This document shows positions 18,500 through 28,379 of a stretch of 40,543 bases of DNA, piece by piece. Both the position numbers and the translations under genes were made by a program. The stretch covers positions 1-40,543 of the forward strand of contig JAGXGE010000039.1 in NCBI GenBank assembly GCA_024637015.1, given 5' to 3'. The stretch comes from Aequorivita sp. GTDB lineage: Bacteria > Bacteroidota > Bacteroidia > Flavobacteriales > Flavobacteriaceae. The notes under the pieces were generated by a model that saw only the letters and a program-made list of their open reading frames with translations, was not told the DNA's origin and made no database searches. Position 1 is the first letter of the stretch; every line of letters starts with the position of its first letter.

Positions 18500-19276
18500 T
18501 TATTGATTTGCTAATATTTTAAAGGAATGTTGCAATCCCTTAAATTCGGTCAAGGTTGCCTTTAGGGAACCTACAGCCAAATCTGCTTTTATAAGCAGCG
18601 GTATTTTATTGTTATCATCACTAATCCAAACAGTTAGACTTTCCTTTTCCTTAAAAACCCGTCCTGATTGTACATAAGGTCTAAAAATCAAGGTTCGAAT
18701 GCGCCCAAAATTAGTATCTAAAATCTCTTTTCCAAGGAATTTTAACCTGAATTTGTAATTTTCTTTGTCAAAAAACATATTCATTTCCACCACATCGCCT
18801 TCTTTGATGTTTTCGGTTTCTAATTTGTTCCGAAGGAAATAAAACGCCGAGATCATATCCTGTGTTTCCTTTGGGAAAGAAAACACCGTGGTTTCATTCT
18901 TTTTTTTATCATTTACGGTTGCTCTATTCGTGGAGTGATTGAAATCAATCTGAATATCTTTGGTATAACCGCCTTCGTCAATTTTCCTTATAAAGCGGTA
19001 TGGAATATCCTTGTCCTTGTCAATATAGGATTGATAATCGTCATTAACCTTAAAAAACCACTTTGAAACGCCTACGGTTTCGCCAAAGCCGCGGACGTGG
19101 AAAACATCCTTTCCGTTTATTGTGGCATTTTTTACATTTAGCGTTGCATATCCGGCTGTAACAAAACCATAATGAACACGAAATTTGAAATATTCACCAT
19201 CGCCATAAGCCCTTTCTTGGGAAGAAAGAAAAAATATATTGCAAGAAAGAAATAAAAGCGTGAGCAGCTTTTTCAT
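18500..19276 (-). CDS. DUF3108 domain-containing exported protein
   Basis: This 258-residue protein has a signal peptide (MKKLLTLLFLSCNIFFLSS) and then a DUF3108-type beta-rich domain: GEYFKFRVHYGFVTAGYATL near the start and LTVWISDDNNKIPLLIKADL near the end. The family is periplasmic or envelope-associated and of unknown function. I start at 19276 rather than at the upstream in-frame ATG at 19315, because only the shorter form puts the signal peptide at the N-terminus. It precedes the M23 peptidase gene, which suggests a shared envelope role. Confidence 0.85.
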   Translation of the reverse strand: MKKLLTLLFLSCNIFFLSSQERAYGDGEYFKFRVHYGFVTAGYATLNVKNATINGKDVFHVRGFGETVGVSKWFFKVNDDYQSYIDKDKDIPYRFIRKIDEGGYTKDIQIDFNHSTNRATVNDKKKNETTVFSFPKETQDMISAFYFLRNKLETENIKEGDVVEMNMFFDKENYKFRLKFLGKEILDTNFGRIRTLIFRPYVQSGRVFKEKESLTVWISDDNNKIPLLIKADLAVGSLKATLTEFKGLQHSFKILANQ

Positions 19277-19333
19277 AGATAGAGACTTTGGGAGTTTATG
19301 GTTTTTAAAATACAACTACCATTCCAAAAAAAT

Positions 19334-19365
19334 AAAACCCCATCTTCTTAAGACGATGGGGTTTT
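19334..19365 (-). terminator. Intrinsic terminator of hmgA-hppD
   Basis: AAAACCCCATC and GATGGGGTTTT form an 11-bp stem in a 32-bp near-perfect palindrome. On the minus strand a T-rich tract follows. It lies 15 bp past the hppD stop. Confidence 0.9.
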
Positions 19366-19379
19366 CCAATTGTTACATA

Positions 19380-20540
19380 TTATAAAGTTCCTCGCTGTTC
19401 TTGTTCGCGTTCAATGGACTCAAAAAGTGCTTTAAAATTTCCGGCTCCAAATCCTTTTGCACCCATCCGTTGTATAATTTCAAAAAACAAGGTTGGTCTA
19501 TCTTCCAAGGGTTTTGTAAATATTTGAAGCAGATAGCCTTCTTCATCGGCATCTATCATAATCGAAAGATTTTTTAACTCATTGATGTCTTCCTTCATCA
19601 TTTTCATATGATCACCCAAGCGGCGGGGGATGTCGTCATAATAAGCTTGCGGCGGTGGCGGTAAAAATTCTATGCCGCGTTCTTTCAGCTGGCTTACGGT
19701 TTTTATAATATCGTCCGTTGCAACTGCTAAATGTTGTACTCCAGAGTCTTCGTAGAAATCTAGATATTCTTCAATCTGCGATTTTTTTATTCCTTTAGCA
19801 GGTTCGTTTATTGGGAATTTAATACGCCCGTTACCATTGCTCATCACCTTGCTCATCAATGCTGAATATTCGGTGTGGATTTGTTTATCATCAAACGAAA
19901 GGAAGTTTACAAAGCCCATTACGTCCTCATACCATTTTACCCACTTGTTCATTTGGCCCCAGCCTACGTTACCAACCATATGGTCTATATATTTAAGTCC
20001 CGTTGGAGTTGGGTTGTAATCACTTTTCCATTCACGGAAACCTGGAAGAAATTGTCCGTTGTAGTTTTTACGTTCCACAAAAATATGTACAGTTTCGCCA
20101 TACGTATAGATTCCGCTTCGCACTACTTCACCGTGTTCCTCTTTTTCTACAGTGGGTTCCATAAAAGGTTTGGCACCACGCTTGGTTGTTTCTTCAAAAG
20201 CGCTGCGTGCATCTTCAACCCATAGAGCAATAACTTTTACACCATCACCATGTTTCACAATATGGTCGTTTATTGGGGATTTGCTGTTTAAAGGAGTGGT
20301 AAGCACAAGTCTAATTTTATCCTGTTTCAGAACATAACTCACAGAATCTCTAGAACCCGTTTCCAGACCTTTATAGGCATATGACTGAAAGCCGAAAGCA
20401 GTTTTATAAAAATGGGCAGATTGTTTTGCGTTACCTACATAAAATTCCACGTAATCGGTTCCTAACAATGGCAGAAAATCTTCCGCGCCTTCAAATATTT
20501 TTTCCAGTCCATAATCGACTGATTTTACTTCTTTGCTCAT
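19380..20540 (-). CDS. hppD: 4-hydroxyphenylpyruvate dioxygenase
   Basis: This enzyme converts 4-hydroxyphenylpyruvate to homogentisate, the second step of tyrosine catabolism. Of its 386 residues, the N-terminal vicinal-oxygen-chelate domain covers about 25-160 and the catalytic domain about 180-365. The iron-binding triad is visible as His187 (YIDHMVGNV), His270 (GVQHLAVAT) and Glu354 (FFEIIQRMG), and the C-terminal GFGAGNFKALFESIE is typical of the family. It follows hmgA by 21 bp on the same strand, so the cell has two consecutive steps in one operon. The later enzymes, maleylacetoacetate isomerase and fumarylacetoacetase, are not in this window. Confidence 0.97.
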   Translation of the reverse strand: MSKEVKSVDYGLEKIFEGAEDFLPLLGTDYVEFYVGNAKQSAHFYKTAFGFQSYAYKGLETGSRDSVSYVLKQDKIRLVLTTPLNSKSPINDHIVKHGDGVKVIALWVEDARSAFEETTKRGAKPFMEPTVEKEEHGEVVRSGIYTYGETVHIFVERKNYNGQFLPGFREWKSDYNPTPTGLKYIDHMVGNVGWGQMNKWVKWYEDVMGFVNFLSFDDKQIHTEYSALMSKVMSNGNGRIKFPINEPAKGIKKSQIEEYLDFYEDSGVQHLAVATDDIIKTVSQLKERGIEFLPPPPQAYYDDIPRRLGDHMKMMKEDINELKNLSIMIDADEEGYLLQIFTKPLEDRPTLFFEIIQRMGAKGFGAGNFKALFESIEREQEQRGTL

Positions 20541-20561
20541 AATATTAAGTATTCAAATTTT

Positions 20562-21722
20562 TTAATGTTCCAACCAACTCTGATAATAAGTTCCGTCAGA
20601 AAGTTTTAATCCATCCTCGGTAACCTGTAATGGTTTAAAGGTATCTACCATCACGGCAAGTTCTTCTGTTTTGGTTTTCCCTATACTCCGCTCTGCTGCG
20701 CCAGGGTGTGGTCCGTGTGGAATTCCAGCTGGGTGAAGTGTGATTTGGCCTGCTTCAATATCGTTTCGGCTCATAAAATCGCCGTCTACATAATACAACA
20801 CCTCATCGCTGTCAATATTGCTATGGTTGTATGGAGCAGGAATACTATCTGGGTGATAATCATAAAGTCTGGGCACGAAACTACAGACTACAAAAGCATC
20901 TGTTTCAAAAGTTTGGTGCACCGGTGGCGGTTGGTGAATGCGACCTGTAATAGGTTCAAAATCGTGAATTGAAAAAGCGTATGGAAAATTGTAACCGTCA
21001 TACCCCACTACATCAAAAGGATGTGTGGCGTAAACCATTTCAAAAATATCATCATTCTTTTTCACTTTTACCAAAAACTCCCCTTTTTCGTCATGGGTTT
21101 CTAGTTCCTGGGGTTTACGAATATCGCGCTCACAAAAAGGCGAATGTTCCAATAACTGCCCAAACCAATTTCTATATCTTTTTGGGGTATAAATCGGCCT
21201 TCGCGATTCAACAATAAAAAGACGGTTGTCTTCCGTATCAAAATCTATTTGATAAATAATTCCACGCGGTACTAAAAGATAATCGCCGTATTTAAAATCA
21301 AGATTTCCTAAAAAAGTCCGTAATTTTCCACTGCCTTTGTGAATAAATATTAATTCATCGGCATCGGTATTTTTATAAAAATAATCTTTTAGAGACTCTT
21401 TGGGAGCGGCAAGAATGATACTACAATCGCTGTTTGTAAGCACTGTTTTTCTGCTATTGAGATAATCTTTTTCAGGTTTTACATCAAAGCCCTTAAGCCG
21501 CAAAGATTCAATGTTATTGGCACGCGCAACCTTTGGTGCAACACTGTACTGCTTTTTGATTTCCTTTACCTGTGTAGGTCTGAATTCGTGGTAAATATTA
21601 CTATACATTCCATCGAAACCTATTGTGCCAAAAAGTTGCTCAGAGTAGAGGGTTCCATCAGGTTTTCGGAATTGTGTATGGCGTTTGGGCGGTATTTTGC
21701 CCAGTTTATGATAGAAAGGCAT
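20562..21722 (-). CDS. hmgA: Homogentisate 1,2-dioxygenase
   Basis: This enzyme opens the ring of homogentisate to give maleylacetoacetate, the step after HPPD. The protein of 386 residues is shorter than the classic 430-440-residue enzymes, as is common in Bacteroidetes. The cupin core carries the likely iron ligands His300 (in APYNHSN), the acidic pair Asp306-Glu307 and His336 (in AGIPHGPHPG). It is the first gene of the hmgA-hppD operon. The 136 bp upstream show no confident promoter match. Confidence 0.95.
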   Translation of the reverse strand: MPFYHKLGKIPPKRHTQFRKPDGTLYSEQLFGTIGFDGMYSNIYHEFRPTQVKEIKKQYSVAPKVARANNIESLRLKGFDVKPEKDYLNSRKTVLTNSDCSIILAAPKESLKDYFYKNTDADELIFIHKGSGKLRTFLGNLDFKYGDYLLVPRGIIYQIDFDTEDNRLFIVESRRPIYTPKRYRNWFGQLLEHSPFCERDIRKPQELETHDEKGEFLVKVKKNDDIFEMVYATHPFDVVGYDGYNFPYAFSIHDFEPITGRIHQPPPVHQTFETDAFVVCSFVPRLYDYHPDSIPAPYNHSNIDSDEVLYYVDGDFMSRNDIEAGQITLHPAGIPHGPHPGAAERSIGKTKTEELAVMVDTFKPLQVTEDGLKLSDGTYYQSWLEH

Positions 21723-21858
21723 CTTTTTAATTTATTGGGTTATGGAGTTATTCAGTTAATTATAAATCTTTATTTGTTAATTAGGATACATAGTTTTTCA
21801 CAATAACTCTTTCCCACAAATATCGGAAAAATATTGGAGCTAAACGTTTAAGATTATG

Positions 21859-24093
21859 CTAAAACCTATAGCCTAAAGCAACATACCATTCACTTTTATC
21901 TAGCTCGGGAGAATAGGAGTATTTAATTTCCATGGGACCCAAAACTGTTTCCAAACCATAGCCAACTGAAATTCCCGAATAATCTACACCTTCTATCCAC
22001 TGTCCGTTTTCAAAAAGATCGTTGCCAACGTTGGCTATATTTGCCGAAATATTTATATGGTTTTTTCTGAATATTTCATAATCAAAAGTAAGCGTGGATT
22101 TAAGATAGGTATTTCCACGAAGTGAAATTGCTTCATAACCCAAAAAAGGAATGATGTTGTTCATCTCCTTAAAACCATACCCACCCAATGCAAAGTCAAG
22201 CGAAGTGGTTTGGGGTCCACCCCACTTAAAGCCTCCCTCAGCGGACAAGTTTGCAGAAAAGTTGTTAAAAATTGTATGTGCATAGCCTAATTTTGCCTTT
22301 GCCAGAGAAAAGGGCTCAAAATCTTTATTACGCCCATGAGCCAAAAGATACCAGTGGAAATCACCCGAAAAATATGCGCCACTTTTTGGGAAAAAGCTAT
22401 TGTCATAACTATCATATTTCAAAAAGCCGAAAGCGCTGTAATAATTGGTACTTTCAAAAACGGTTCGCGGAAGGTTATTCTCATCAGTGCCGATAGTTTC
22501 AGAAAGATAACGAAGGTATTTATGTTCTCCTCCCAACCCAAGAATAAAGGTTCTACGGAAGAGTGTCTCGAAATAAAGCTGATTGGTAAAATCACTATAC
22601 TTTATTGATAATTTGTTAATAGGCAGCGAAAGCTCCGCATCCAAATCTGCCCCCACAAAACTCAAGGGCACATCGGCTTCAAAAAAGTTATATTTTGAAT
22701 TGAAGCCCACGCTCCAATAAAACCCTTTGTCTATATAATATTCAAAATTATAGCGAAGGTTGTCTCCAGCAATCAAATCTAAGGATGCTATGTCATTATT
22801 AGTGAAAAGTCTTTTTTTTGTAATATTCACTAAAGCCGCCGTTCGGAAAAGATTGTCATAATGTGCTGCAAAACGGAGCATCATAGAGGAGTTGCTTTCC
22901 CGCAATTGGATGAGCAATGTGTTTTCATTATTGTCATCTTCAAAAAACTTATAATTGATATCCTGAAAATTTCCCGTTGCCGAAAGGTTGTTAATGCCTT
23001 CGCTAAAATCCTCATAAGTAATTTTATCAGGGGTTCGAAGTTTAAGTTTTCCCAAGACATAACTGCGGGTGTATTTTTCATTTCCCTCAATTTTTACTTC
23101 TTTTATAAAAATAGTATCCCGTGCTTCAAATTCAAGTTTCTTTTTTTCATGATGCTTTTGCTTTAAAGCAAGTTTGGAAAGTTCCTCCCTAAAAGAATTT
23201 GCCGCAACCACTCCAGATTCAACAATATTTTTTCCTTCATCAAAAGAAACCACAGAAAAATCGTCAATATTTGGATGAATATAAATATCCGTATTTTTTC
23301 GTTTTTCGATCATATCCCTGATGGTTCGGTAATTATTTATCTGTACCAAAACATCAAAAGCGGAACTCAACTTGTCACGGGTTTTTAGGCTGTCCTGCAC
23401 GTCAACGCCAATAATAATATCCATTCCTTTTGCACGCACTTCGTTAATGGGATAATTGTTTACAACCCCCCCATCAATCAAAACCTTATCATCAATTACA
23501 ACAGGACTAAAAAGTGATGGTAGTGCTCCGCTGGCAGTAACCGCTCTTGGAAGATAGCCATGATCCAAAATTACTTCTTTGCCCGATTCCACATTTGTGG
23601 CGACACAGAAAAAAGGAATTGGAAGTTTGCTGAAATCTGAAATTGTACTAACGTGGCTGGTCAATTTTGAAAGCAAGTTATAAACATTCTGTCCCTTTGA
23701 AAGCCCTGATGGGAAACCAATTTTAAATTTATCAAAAGGCAATACCAAAGCGTATTTTTCAGCTTCCTTTTTTTCGTAAAAAGTTTTTGCGCTGCGCGGG
23801 ATGTCGTCTTGTATTAAAGTGCTAAAATCTGTTTGACTAAAAATACTGTCCAACTGCTTTGCGGAATATCCCGAAGCATATAGCGACCCAATGATTGCTC
23901 CCATACTCGTTCCGCCAATGTAATCAATACGAACACCTGATTCCTCAATTACTTTTAAAGCTCCAATATGCGCAAGTCCTTTTGCCCCGCCCCCGCTCAA
24001 TACAAGACCTACTTTTATATCTTGTTCGCTTTTTTCCTGCGAAAAGGAAAGGGTTGAAGTTATTAGGAATACTATGAAAAGTATTTTCTTCAC
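21859..24093 (-). CDS. Patatin-like phospholipase with POTRA and outer-membrane barrel (type Vd-like)
   Basis: This 744-residue protein has a signal peptide (ending LSFSQ) and then a patatin domain (about 25-220). It has the GGGAKG oxyanion loop, the nucleophile motif GTSMG and the catalytic Asp in DGGVVNN. A POTRA-like segment follows (about 325-400; KEVKIEGNEKYT), and a BamA/Omp85-type beta-barrel runs to the end and finishes WYVALGYRF. The order matches type Vd autotransporters such as PlpD, which carry a lipase to the surface. The start is a GTG at 24093, and a six-copy octamer repeat ends four bases upstream of it. It lies 72 bp after uvrC on the same strand. Confidence 0.92.
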   Translation of the reverse strand: MKKILFIVFLITSTLSFSQEKSEQDIKVGLVLSGGGAKGLAHIGALKVIEESGVRIDYIGGTSMGAIIGSLYASGYSAKQLDSIFSQTDFSTLIQDDIPRSAKTFYEKKEAEKYALVLPFDKFKIGFPSGLSKGQNVYNLLSKLTSHVSTISDFSKLPIPFFCVATNVESGKEVILDHGYLPRAVTASGALPSLFSPVVIDDKVLIDGGVVNNYPINEVRAKGMDIIIGVDVQDSLKTRDKLSSAFDVLVQINNYRTIRDMIEKRKNTDIYIHPNIDDFSVVSFDEGKNIVESGVVAANSFREELSKLALKQKHHEKKKLEFEARDTIFIKEVKIEGNEKYTRSYVLGKLKLRTPDKITYEDFSEGINNLSATGNFQDINYKFFEDDNNENTLLIQLRESNSSMMLRFAAHYDNLFRTAALVNITKKRLFTNNDIASLDLIAGDNLRYNFEYYIDKGFYWSVGFNSKYNFFEADVPLSFVGADLDAELSLPINKLSIKYSDFTNQLYFETLFRRTFILGLGGEHKYLRYLSETIGTDENNLPRTVFESTNYYSAFGFLKYDSYDNSFFPKSGAYFSGDFHWYLLAHGRNKDFEPFSLAKAKLGYAHTIFNNFSANLSAEGGFKWGGPQTTSLDFALGGYGFKEMNNIIPFLGYEAISLRGNTYLKSTLTFDYEIFRKNHINISANIANVGNDLFENGQWIEGVDYSGISVGYGLETVLGPMEIKYSYSPELDKSEWYVALGYRF

Positions 24094-24097
24094 TTGA

Positions 24098-24145
24098 ATT
24101 ATTGGATTATTGGATTATTGGATTATTGGATTATTGGATTATTGG
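24098..24145. repeat. 8-bp tandem repeat, 6 copies of ATTATTGG
   Basis: Six perfect copies of ATTATTGG lie between uvrC and the patatin-barrel gene and end 4 bp before the GTG start codon of the latter. The array fills 48 of the 72 intergenic bases, exactly where leader or promoter spacing would be set. Gain or loss of a unit would alter that spacing by 8 bp. Confidence 0.97.
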
Positions 24146-24165
24146 AAAAATTCATTGTTAATTAT

Positions 24166-25962
24166 TTATTGTTCATTTTTAAAATGTTCTATCAACTTGT
24201 TCGCGCGGCTTGCGCCAACAACTTTTGAGAGTTCTTCAAAATCGGCGGAAGCAATCCGTTTGGTGCTCTTAAAATGTTTCAATAATTCAACGACCGTTTT
24301 TTCTCCAATTCCAGGAATGATTTCCAACTCTGTGTTTAAAGCCTGTTTGCTTCGCTTACTTCGGTGAAAGGTAATGCCAAAGCGGTGCGCTTCATTCCTT
24401 AATTGTTGGATTATTTTTAGTGTTTCACTTTTTTTGTCCAAATACAATGGAATAGGATCATTGGGATAAAACAATTCTTCCAAACGTTTTGCAATACCTA
24501 TAATAGCGATTTTACCGCGTAACTCCAACTTGTCTAAACTTTTCAAAGCCGAGGAAAGTTGACCCTTCCCCCCATCTATGATGATAAGTTGCGGTAATGG
24601 TTGCTCTTCTTCCAACAATCTTTTGTAACGACGATACACAACTTCTTCCATCGAGGCGAAATCATCCGGGCCTTCAACTGTTTTTATATTGAATTTACGA
24701 TAATCCTTTTTACTCGGTTTTCCATCTTTAAAAACCACACAGGCCGCCACTGGATTTGTACCTTGAATGTTACTGTTGTCAAAACATTCAATATGTCGCG
24801 GTTCCTCGCTCAACCTTAAATCTTTTTTCATCTGCGCCATGATGCGTTTTTCGTGGCGGTCCGGATCTACTATTTTGGCTTGCTTAAAACGCTCCATTCG
24901 GTAATATTTTGCGTTCCGCTCAGAAAGATCGAGGATTGCTTTTTTATCGCCGAGCTTTGGTACGTGAACTTTTATCTCCTCACCCAATTCTACTTCAAAA
25001 GGAGCATAAATTTCTTTCGAAAGTGAATTGAAACGTTGCCGAATTTCCACAATTGCAAGCTGAAGCAATTCTTCATCGGTTTCGTCCAGTTTCTTCTTTA
25101 TTTCTAAAGTGTGCGAGCGAATGATTGCGCCATGCGAAAGTTGTAGAAAATTTACATAACCATAACTTTCGTCAGAAATGATTGAAAACACATCCACATT
25201 ATTGATCTTCGGATTTACTACGGTTGATTTACTTTGGTAATTCTCCAAAATATCAATCTTTTCCTTTATGCGCTGCGCCTGTTCAAACTTCAAATCAGCT
25301 GCCAACTCTTTCATTTGGCTTTTAAATTTATGTAGCGAATCCTTAAAATTTCCCTTCACAATATTTCGGATAGCCTCAATATTTTCGTGGTATTCCTGTT
25401 CAGAATAAAGTCCTTCGCAAGGTCCAGCACAGTTTCCCAAGTGATATTCCAAACAAACTTTATACTTTTCAGCCCTTATTTTTTCTTCGGAAAGATCGTA
25501 GTTGCAAGTACGCAATGAATAAAGACCTTTAATTAAATCCAGCAACGTATGCACGGTTTTCATACTGGTGTATGGCCCAAAATATTCTGAACCGTCCTTA
25601 ACCATTCTTCGTGTTGAAAAAACCCGCGGGAAACGTTCGTTTTTAATGCAGATCCAGGGATAACTTTTGTCGTCCTTCAACATCACGTTGTAGCGTGGCT
25701 GATATTTTTTTATCAAATTGTTCTCCAGTAAAAGCGCATCTGTTTCGGTTTTTACCACGATGTGTTTTATGGTTTCAATTTTTTTTACAAGAATTCGGGT
25801 TTTGCCATTGTCTTGTTGTTTGTTGAAATAGGACGAAACTCTTTTTTTCAGGTTTTTTGCCTTGCCCACATAGAGCAATTTCCCGTCCTTATCATAATAT
25901 TGATAAACGCCGGGCGAATCGGGAAGTGTTGAAATTTGAAGTGTTACCGAAGCATTGACCAT
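24166..25962 (-). CDS. uvrC: UvrABC excinuclease subunit C
   Basis: UvrC makes both incisions around damaged DNA in nucleotide excision repair. The 598-residue protein has the GIY-YIG nuclease domain (about 10-95; SPGVYQYYDKDG, LLYVGKAKNL) and a Cys-containing linker (YHLGNCAGPC). A UVR motif follows (about 205-240), then an RNase H-like nuclease domain with the acidic motifs ECFDNSN and IIDGGKGQ. Tandem helix-hairpin-helix motifs (about 545-595; IPGIGEKTVVELLKHF) end the protein. Length and domain order are normal. It is divergent from the rimK-like gene at 26098. Confidence 0.97.
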   Translation of the reverse strand: MVNASVTLQISTLPDSPGVYQYYDKDGKLLYVGKAKNLKKRVSSYFNKQQDNGKTRILVKKIETIKHIVVKTETDALLLENNLIKKYQPRYNVMLKDDKSYPWICIKNERFPRVFSTRRMVKDGSEYFGPYTSMKTVHTLLDLIKGLYSLRTCNYDLSEEKIRAEKYKVCLEYHLGNCAGPCEGLYSEQEYHENIEAIRNIVKGNFKDSLHKFKSQMKELAADLKFEQAQRIKEKIDILENYQSKSTVVNPKINNVDVFSIISDESYGYVNFLQLSHGAIIRSHTLEIKKKLDETDEELLQLAIVEIRQRFNSLSKEIYAPFEVELGEEIKVHVPKLGDKKAILDLSERNAKYYRMERFKQAKIVDPDRHEKRIMAQMKKDLRLSEEPRHIECFDNSNIQGTNPVAACVVFKDGKPSKKDYRKFNIKTVEGPDDFASMEEVVYRRYKRLLEEEQPLPQLIIIDGGKGQLSSALKSLDKLELRGKIAIIGIAKRLEELFYPNDPIPLYLDKKSETLKIIQQLRNEAHRFGITFHRSKRSKQALNTELEIIPGIGEKTVVELLKHFKSTKRIASADFEELSKVVGASRANKLIEHFKNEQ

Positions 25963-26097
25963 AGGTTCAAAGATACTGGATTGTATATTTTATATAAAGT
26001 ATTTTCTTGCTACAATATGTTAATTATGGATTAAAATTGTGGGGGTGCTCAATACACCTTGCCCTTTTTGGTTAAATTGCACTCATAATTACCAACT

Positions 26098-26970
26098 ATG
26101 AATATTGCCATTTTATCACGTGGGGAAGCACTTTATTCCACAAAAAGTCTTTTGAATGCTGGTGAAGCCCGAAACCATACTATGGAAGTTTTGGACCCTT
26201 TACATTGTAATCTGGCCGTGGAACATAGAAAAGCAGTCCTCTATTTTCAAAATGAATTGGTGGATGATCTTGATGCAATCATTCCGCGCATTGGTGCTTC
26301 AAATACATATTTCGGAACTAATATAGTTCGTCATTTTGAGGCTATGGGAGTTTTTACTGTGGCTCCTTCTGAAGGAATTACAAATAGCCGTGATAAATGG
26401 ATGTGCTTTCAAATATTGGCGAAGAACAAAATTCCTGTACCGAGAACTGTTTACGCTTCTTTTTTTGAATTTGAGGAACAGATGAAAACCTTCAACGGCA
26501 AACCAATAATTATAAAACTTTTGGAAGGCACTCATGGCGAAGGAGTGATTCTTACGGAGAGTCCGCAAAATGCACTTGCAACAATTGAAACTCTGAACGC
26601 TGCTGGCGTAAAATTTCTGTTGCAAGAATACATAGAAGAAGCTAATGGCGCAGACGTTCGTGCTATTGTGGTTGACGGCGTTGTGGTTGCGGCGATGAAG
26701 CGGAAATGCAAGATTGGCGATTTTCGTAGCAATCTGCATCGCGGCGGAACTTCAGAAATGATTAGCCTTTCTTCCGCAGAAGAAAAAACTGCAATAAAAG
26801 CTGCCAAAGCAATGGGACTTGGCTTTTGCGGGGTTGATATTCTGCAGTCCAAAAACGGGCCGTTGGTTTTGGAAATAAATAGTACACCCGGCCTGGAAGG
26901 CATTGAGAATACTTCGGGTAAAAATGTTTCGAAAAGTGTAATTGGTTATATTGAAAGAAATAAGAAGTAA
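26098..26970 (+). CDS. rimK: RimK-type alpha-L-glutamate ligase, copy 1
   Basis: This ATP-grasp ligase of 290 residues (E. coli RimK is about 300) adds glutamate residues to an acceptor, classically the C-terminus of ribosomal protein S6. The ATP-grasp pieces are visible: [17 protein letters not shown] (nucleotide loop, about 138-154), the RSNLHRGGT segment and LVLEINSTPGLEGIE (metal-binding Glu/Asn, about 258-272). It lies upstream of a retropepsin-like protease and a second RimK, 112 bp before the former. The true acceptor is not certain: RimK homologues in such clusters may modify other proteins or peptides. Confidence 0.9.
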   Translation: MNIAILSRGEALYSTKSLLNAGEARNHTMEVLDPLHCNLAVEHRKAVLYFQNELVDDLDAIIPRIGASNTYFGTNIVRHFEAMGVFTVAPSEGITNSRDKWMCFQILAKNKIPVPRTVYASFFEFEEQMKTFNGKPIIIKLLEGTHGEGVILTESPQNALATIETLNAAGVKFLLQEYIEEANGADVRAIVVDGVVVAAMKRKCKIGDFRSNLHRGGTSEMISLSSAEEKTAIKAAKAMGLGFCGVDILQSKNGPLVLEINSTPGLEGIENTSGKNVSKSVIGYIERNKK

Positions 26971-27082
26971 CCGTGTCTAATATTTTATCCTGAACATTCA
27001 GGAGTCACTTCGAATTTTATTCCCATAAATATCACAATGGAATTTTTATTATTTAAATTGCAATTACAAAACCCATTATACA

Positions 27083-27508
27083 TTGAAAAGAAACATCGGA
27101 AGGATAGACAAAGCAGATTTTCCATTGCTGAATCTCTTCGACATTGAAGTGAAAATTGACACAGGCGCATATACTTCTTCCATTCATTGTAAAAACTTGA
27201 AAGTGGAAGATTGTTATTTAAAATGCAACTTTTTGGATGAAGAACATCCCAGTTACCACGAAAAGGAAATCGTTTTTGACGAATATGACGTAAAAGTTGT
27301 AAAAAGCAGCAACGGCCAGTCTGAAGCCAGGTACAGAATAAAAACAGAAATCGTACTTTTCGGAAAGACACAACCAATTTATTTAACATTGAGCGATCGC
27401 GAAGAAATGCGTTTTCCAGTGCTTTTGGGAAGAAACTTTTTGAGCAAAAAATATATAGTGGATATAAACAAAACCAATCTTTCCTTTAAACTAAAAATCA
27501 AAAAATGA
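27083..27508 (+). CDS. Retropepsin-like protease of the RimB / ATP-dependent zinc protease family
   Basis: This 141-residue protein has the family's aspartyl-protease-like signature [13 protein letters not shown] (about 28-40) and the C-terminal [12 protein letters not shown]. The family is often called ATP-dependent zinc protease, but the fold is retropepsin-like. In E. coli-type loci, RimB sits beside RimK and contributes to processing of the poly-glutamate tail. The frame opens at a TTG (27083), since no ATG exists before the conserved region. Its stop overlaps the start of the second rimK by four bases (ATGA), so the two are translationally coupled. Confidence 0.85.
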   Translation: MKRNIGRIDKADFPLLNLFDIEVKIDTGAYTSSIHCKNLKVEDCYLKCNFLDEEHPSYHEKEIVFDEYDVKVVKSSNGQSEARYRIKTEIVLFGKTQPIYLTLSDREEMRFPVLLGRNFLSKKYIVDINKTNLSFKLKIKK

Positions 27509-28377
27509 ATATTAAGATATTATCGGCAAACGCAAATTTATATTCCACTAAGCGTCTTGTAGAAGCCGCCAAAGCCAGAAAACATGACGTAGAGATTATA
27601 AATCACGCAAAGTGCGACATTGTAATTGAAAAGAAAAACCCAGTAATTTATTACAAAGGCCACAAATTGGACCACACCGATGCAATTATCCCGAGAATTG
27701 GAGCTTCGGTAACTTTTTATGGAACCGCGGTGGTGCGCCAATTTGAGATGATGCACGTTTTCACAACAACAGAATCTCAAGCCTTAGTTCGCTCAAGAGA
27801 TAAATTGAGAAGTTTGCAGATACTTTCTCGCGCGGGTTTAGGATTGCCAAAAACTGTTTTTACCAACTATTCCAAAAACGTAAAGGAAATCGTGGATCAA
27901 GCCGGTGGTGCACCCGTAATCATTAAATTATTGGAAGGCACACAGGGTATCGGTGTTATTTTGGTTGAAACTCGAAAAGCGGCGGAATCAGTTATTGAAG
28001 CTTTCAATAACCTGCAAGCACGCGTTATTGTTCAAGAATTTATAAAAGAAGCCGGTGGTGCAGACATCCGTGCTTTTATTGTGGACGGACATATTGTCGG
28101 TGCAATGAAAAGACAAGGAAGAGAAGGCGAGTTTCGCAGTAATTTGCACCGCGGTGGAACGGCTACTGTTATAAAACTTAGCGATGAAGAAGAAACCGCA
28201 GCACTGAAAGCCGCAAAAGCTTTGGGGCTTGGCATTGCTGGGGTTGATATGCTTCAATCTTCCCGCGGCCCGCTTATTCTGGAGGTGAACTCCTCACCCG
28301 GTTTGGAAGGAATTGAACAAGCAACAGGAAAAGATATCGCAAACTCCATCATAAAATACATTGAACGCAACGTATAA
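27505..28377 (+). CDS. rimK: RimK-type alpha-L-glutamate ligase, copy 2
   Basis: This second ATP-grasp ligase, also 290 residues, is colinear with the gene at 26098. Shared landmarks are [16 protein letters not shown](H/Q)[12 protein letters not shown] and [13 protein letters not shown]. The differences spread along the whole length show an old duplication rather than a recent copy. It overlaps the protease gene by four bases and is followed two bases later by the aspartoacylase-family gene, so protease, ligase and deacylase are probably one operon. The two ligases may have different acceptors or different roles in starting and extending a chain. Confidence 0.9.
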   Translation: MNIKILSANANLYSTKRLVEAAKARKHDVEIINHAKCDIVIEKKNPVIYYKGHKLDHTDAIIPRIGASVTFYGTAVVRQFEMMHVFTTTESQALVRSRDKLRSLQILSRAGLGLPKTVFTNYSKNVKEIVDQAGGAPVIIKLLEGTQGIGVILVETRKAAESVIEAFNNLQARVIVQEFIKEAGGADIRAFIVDGHIVGAMKRQGREGEFRSNLHRGGTATVIKLSDEEETAALKAAKALGLGIAGVDMLQSSRGPLILEVNSSPGLEGIEQATGKDIANSIIKYIERNV

Positions 28378-28379
28378 AA

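Noticed and set aside
25968-25975. TATCTTTG on the minus strand as a uvrC promoter -7 box
   Set aside because: It ends only 5 bp before the start codon and no -33 TTG is at the right distance.
26988-27003. Palindrome TCCTGAACATTCAGGA after the first rimK as a terminator
   Set aside because: The loop would be only 2-4 nt and no T run follows, so it is not a convincing terminator.
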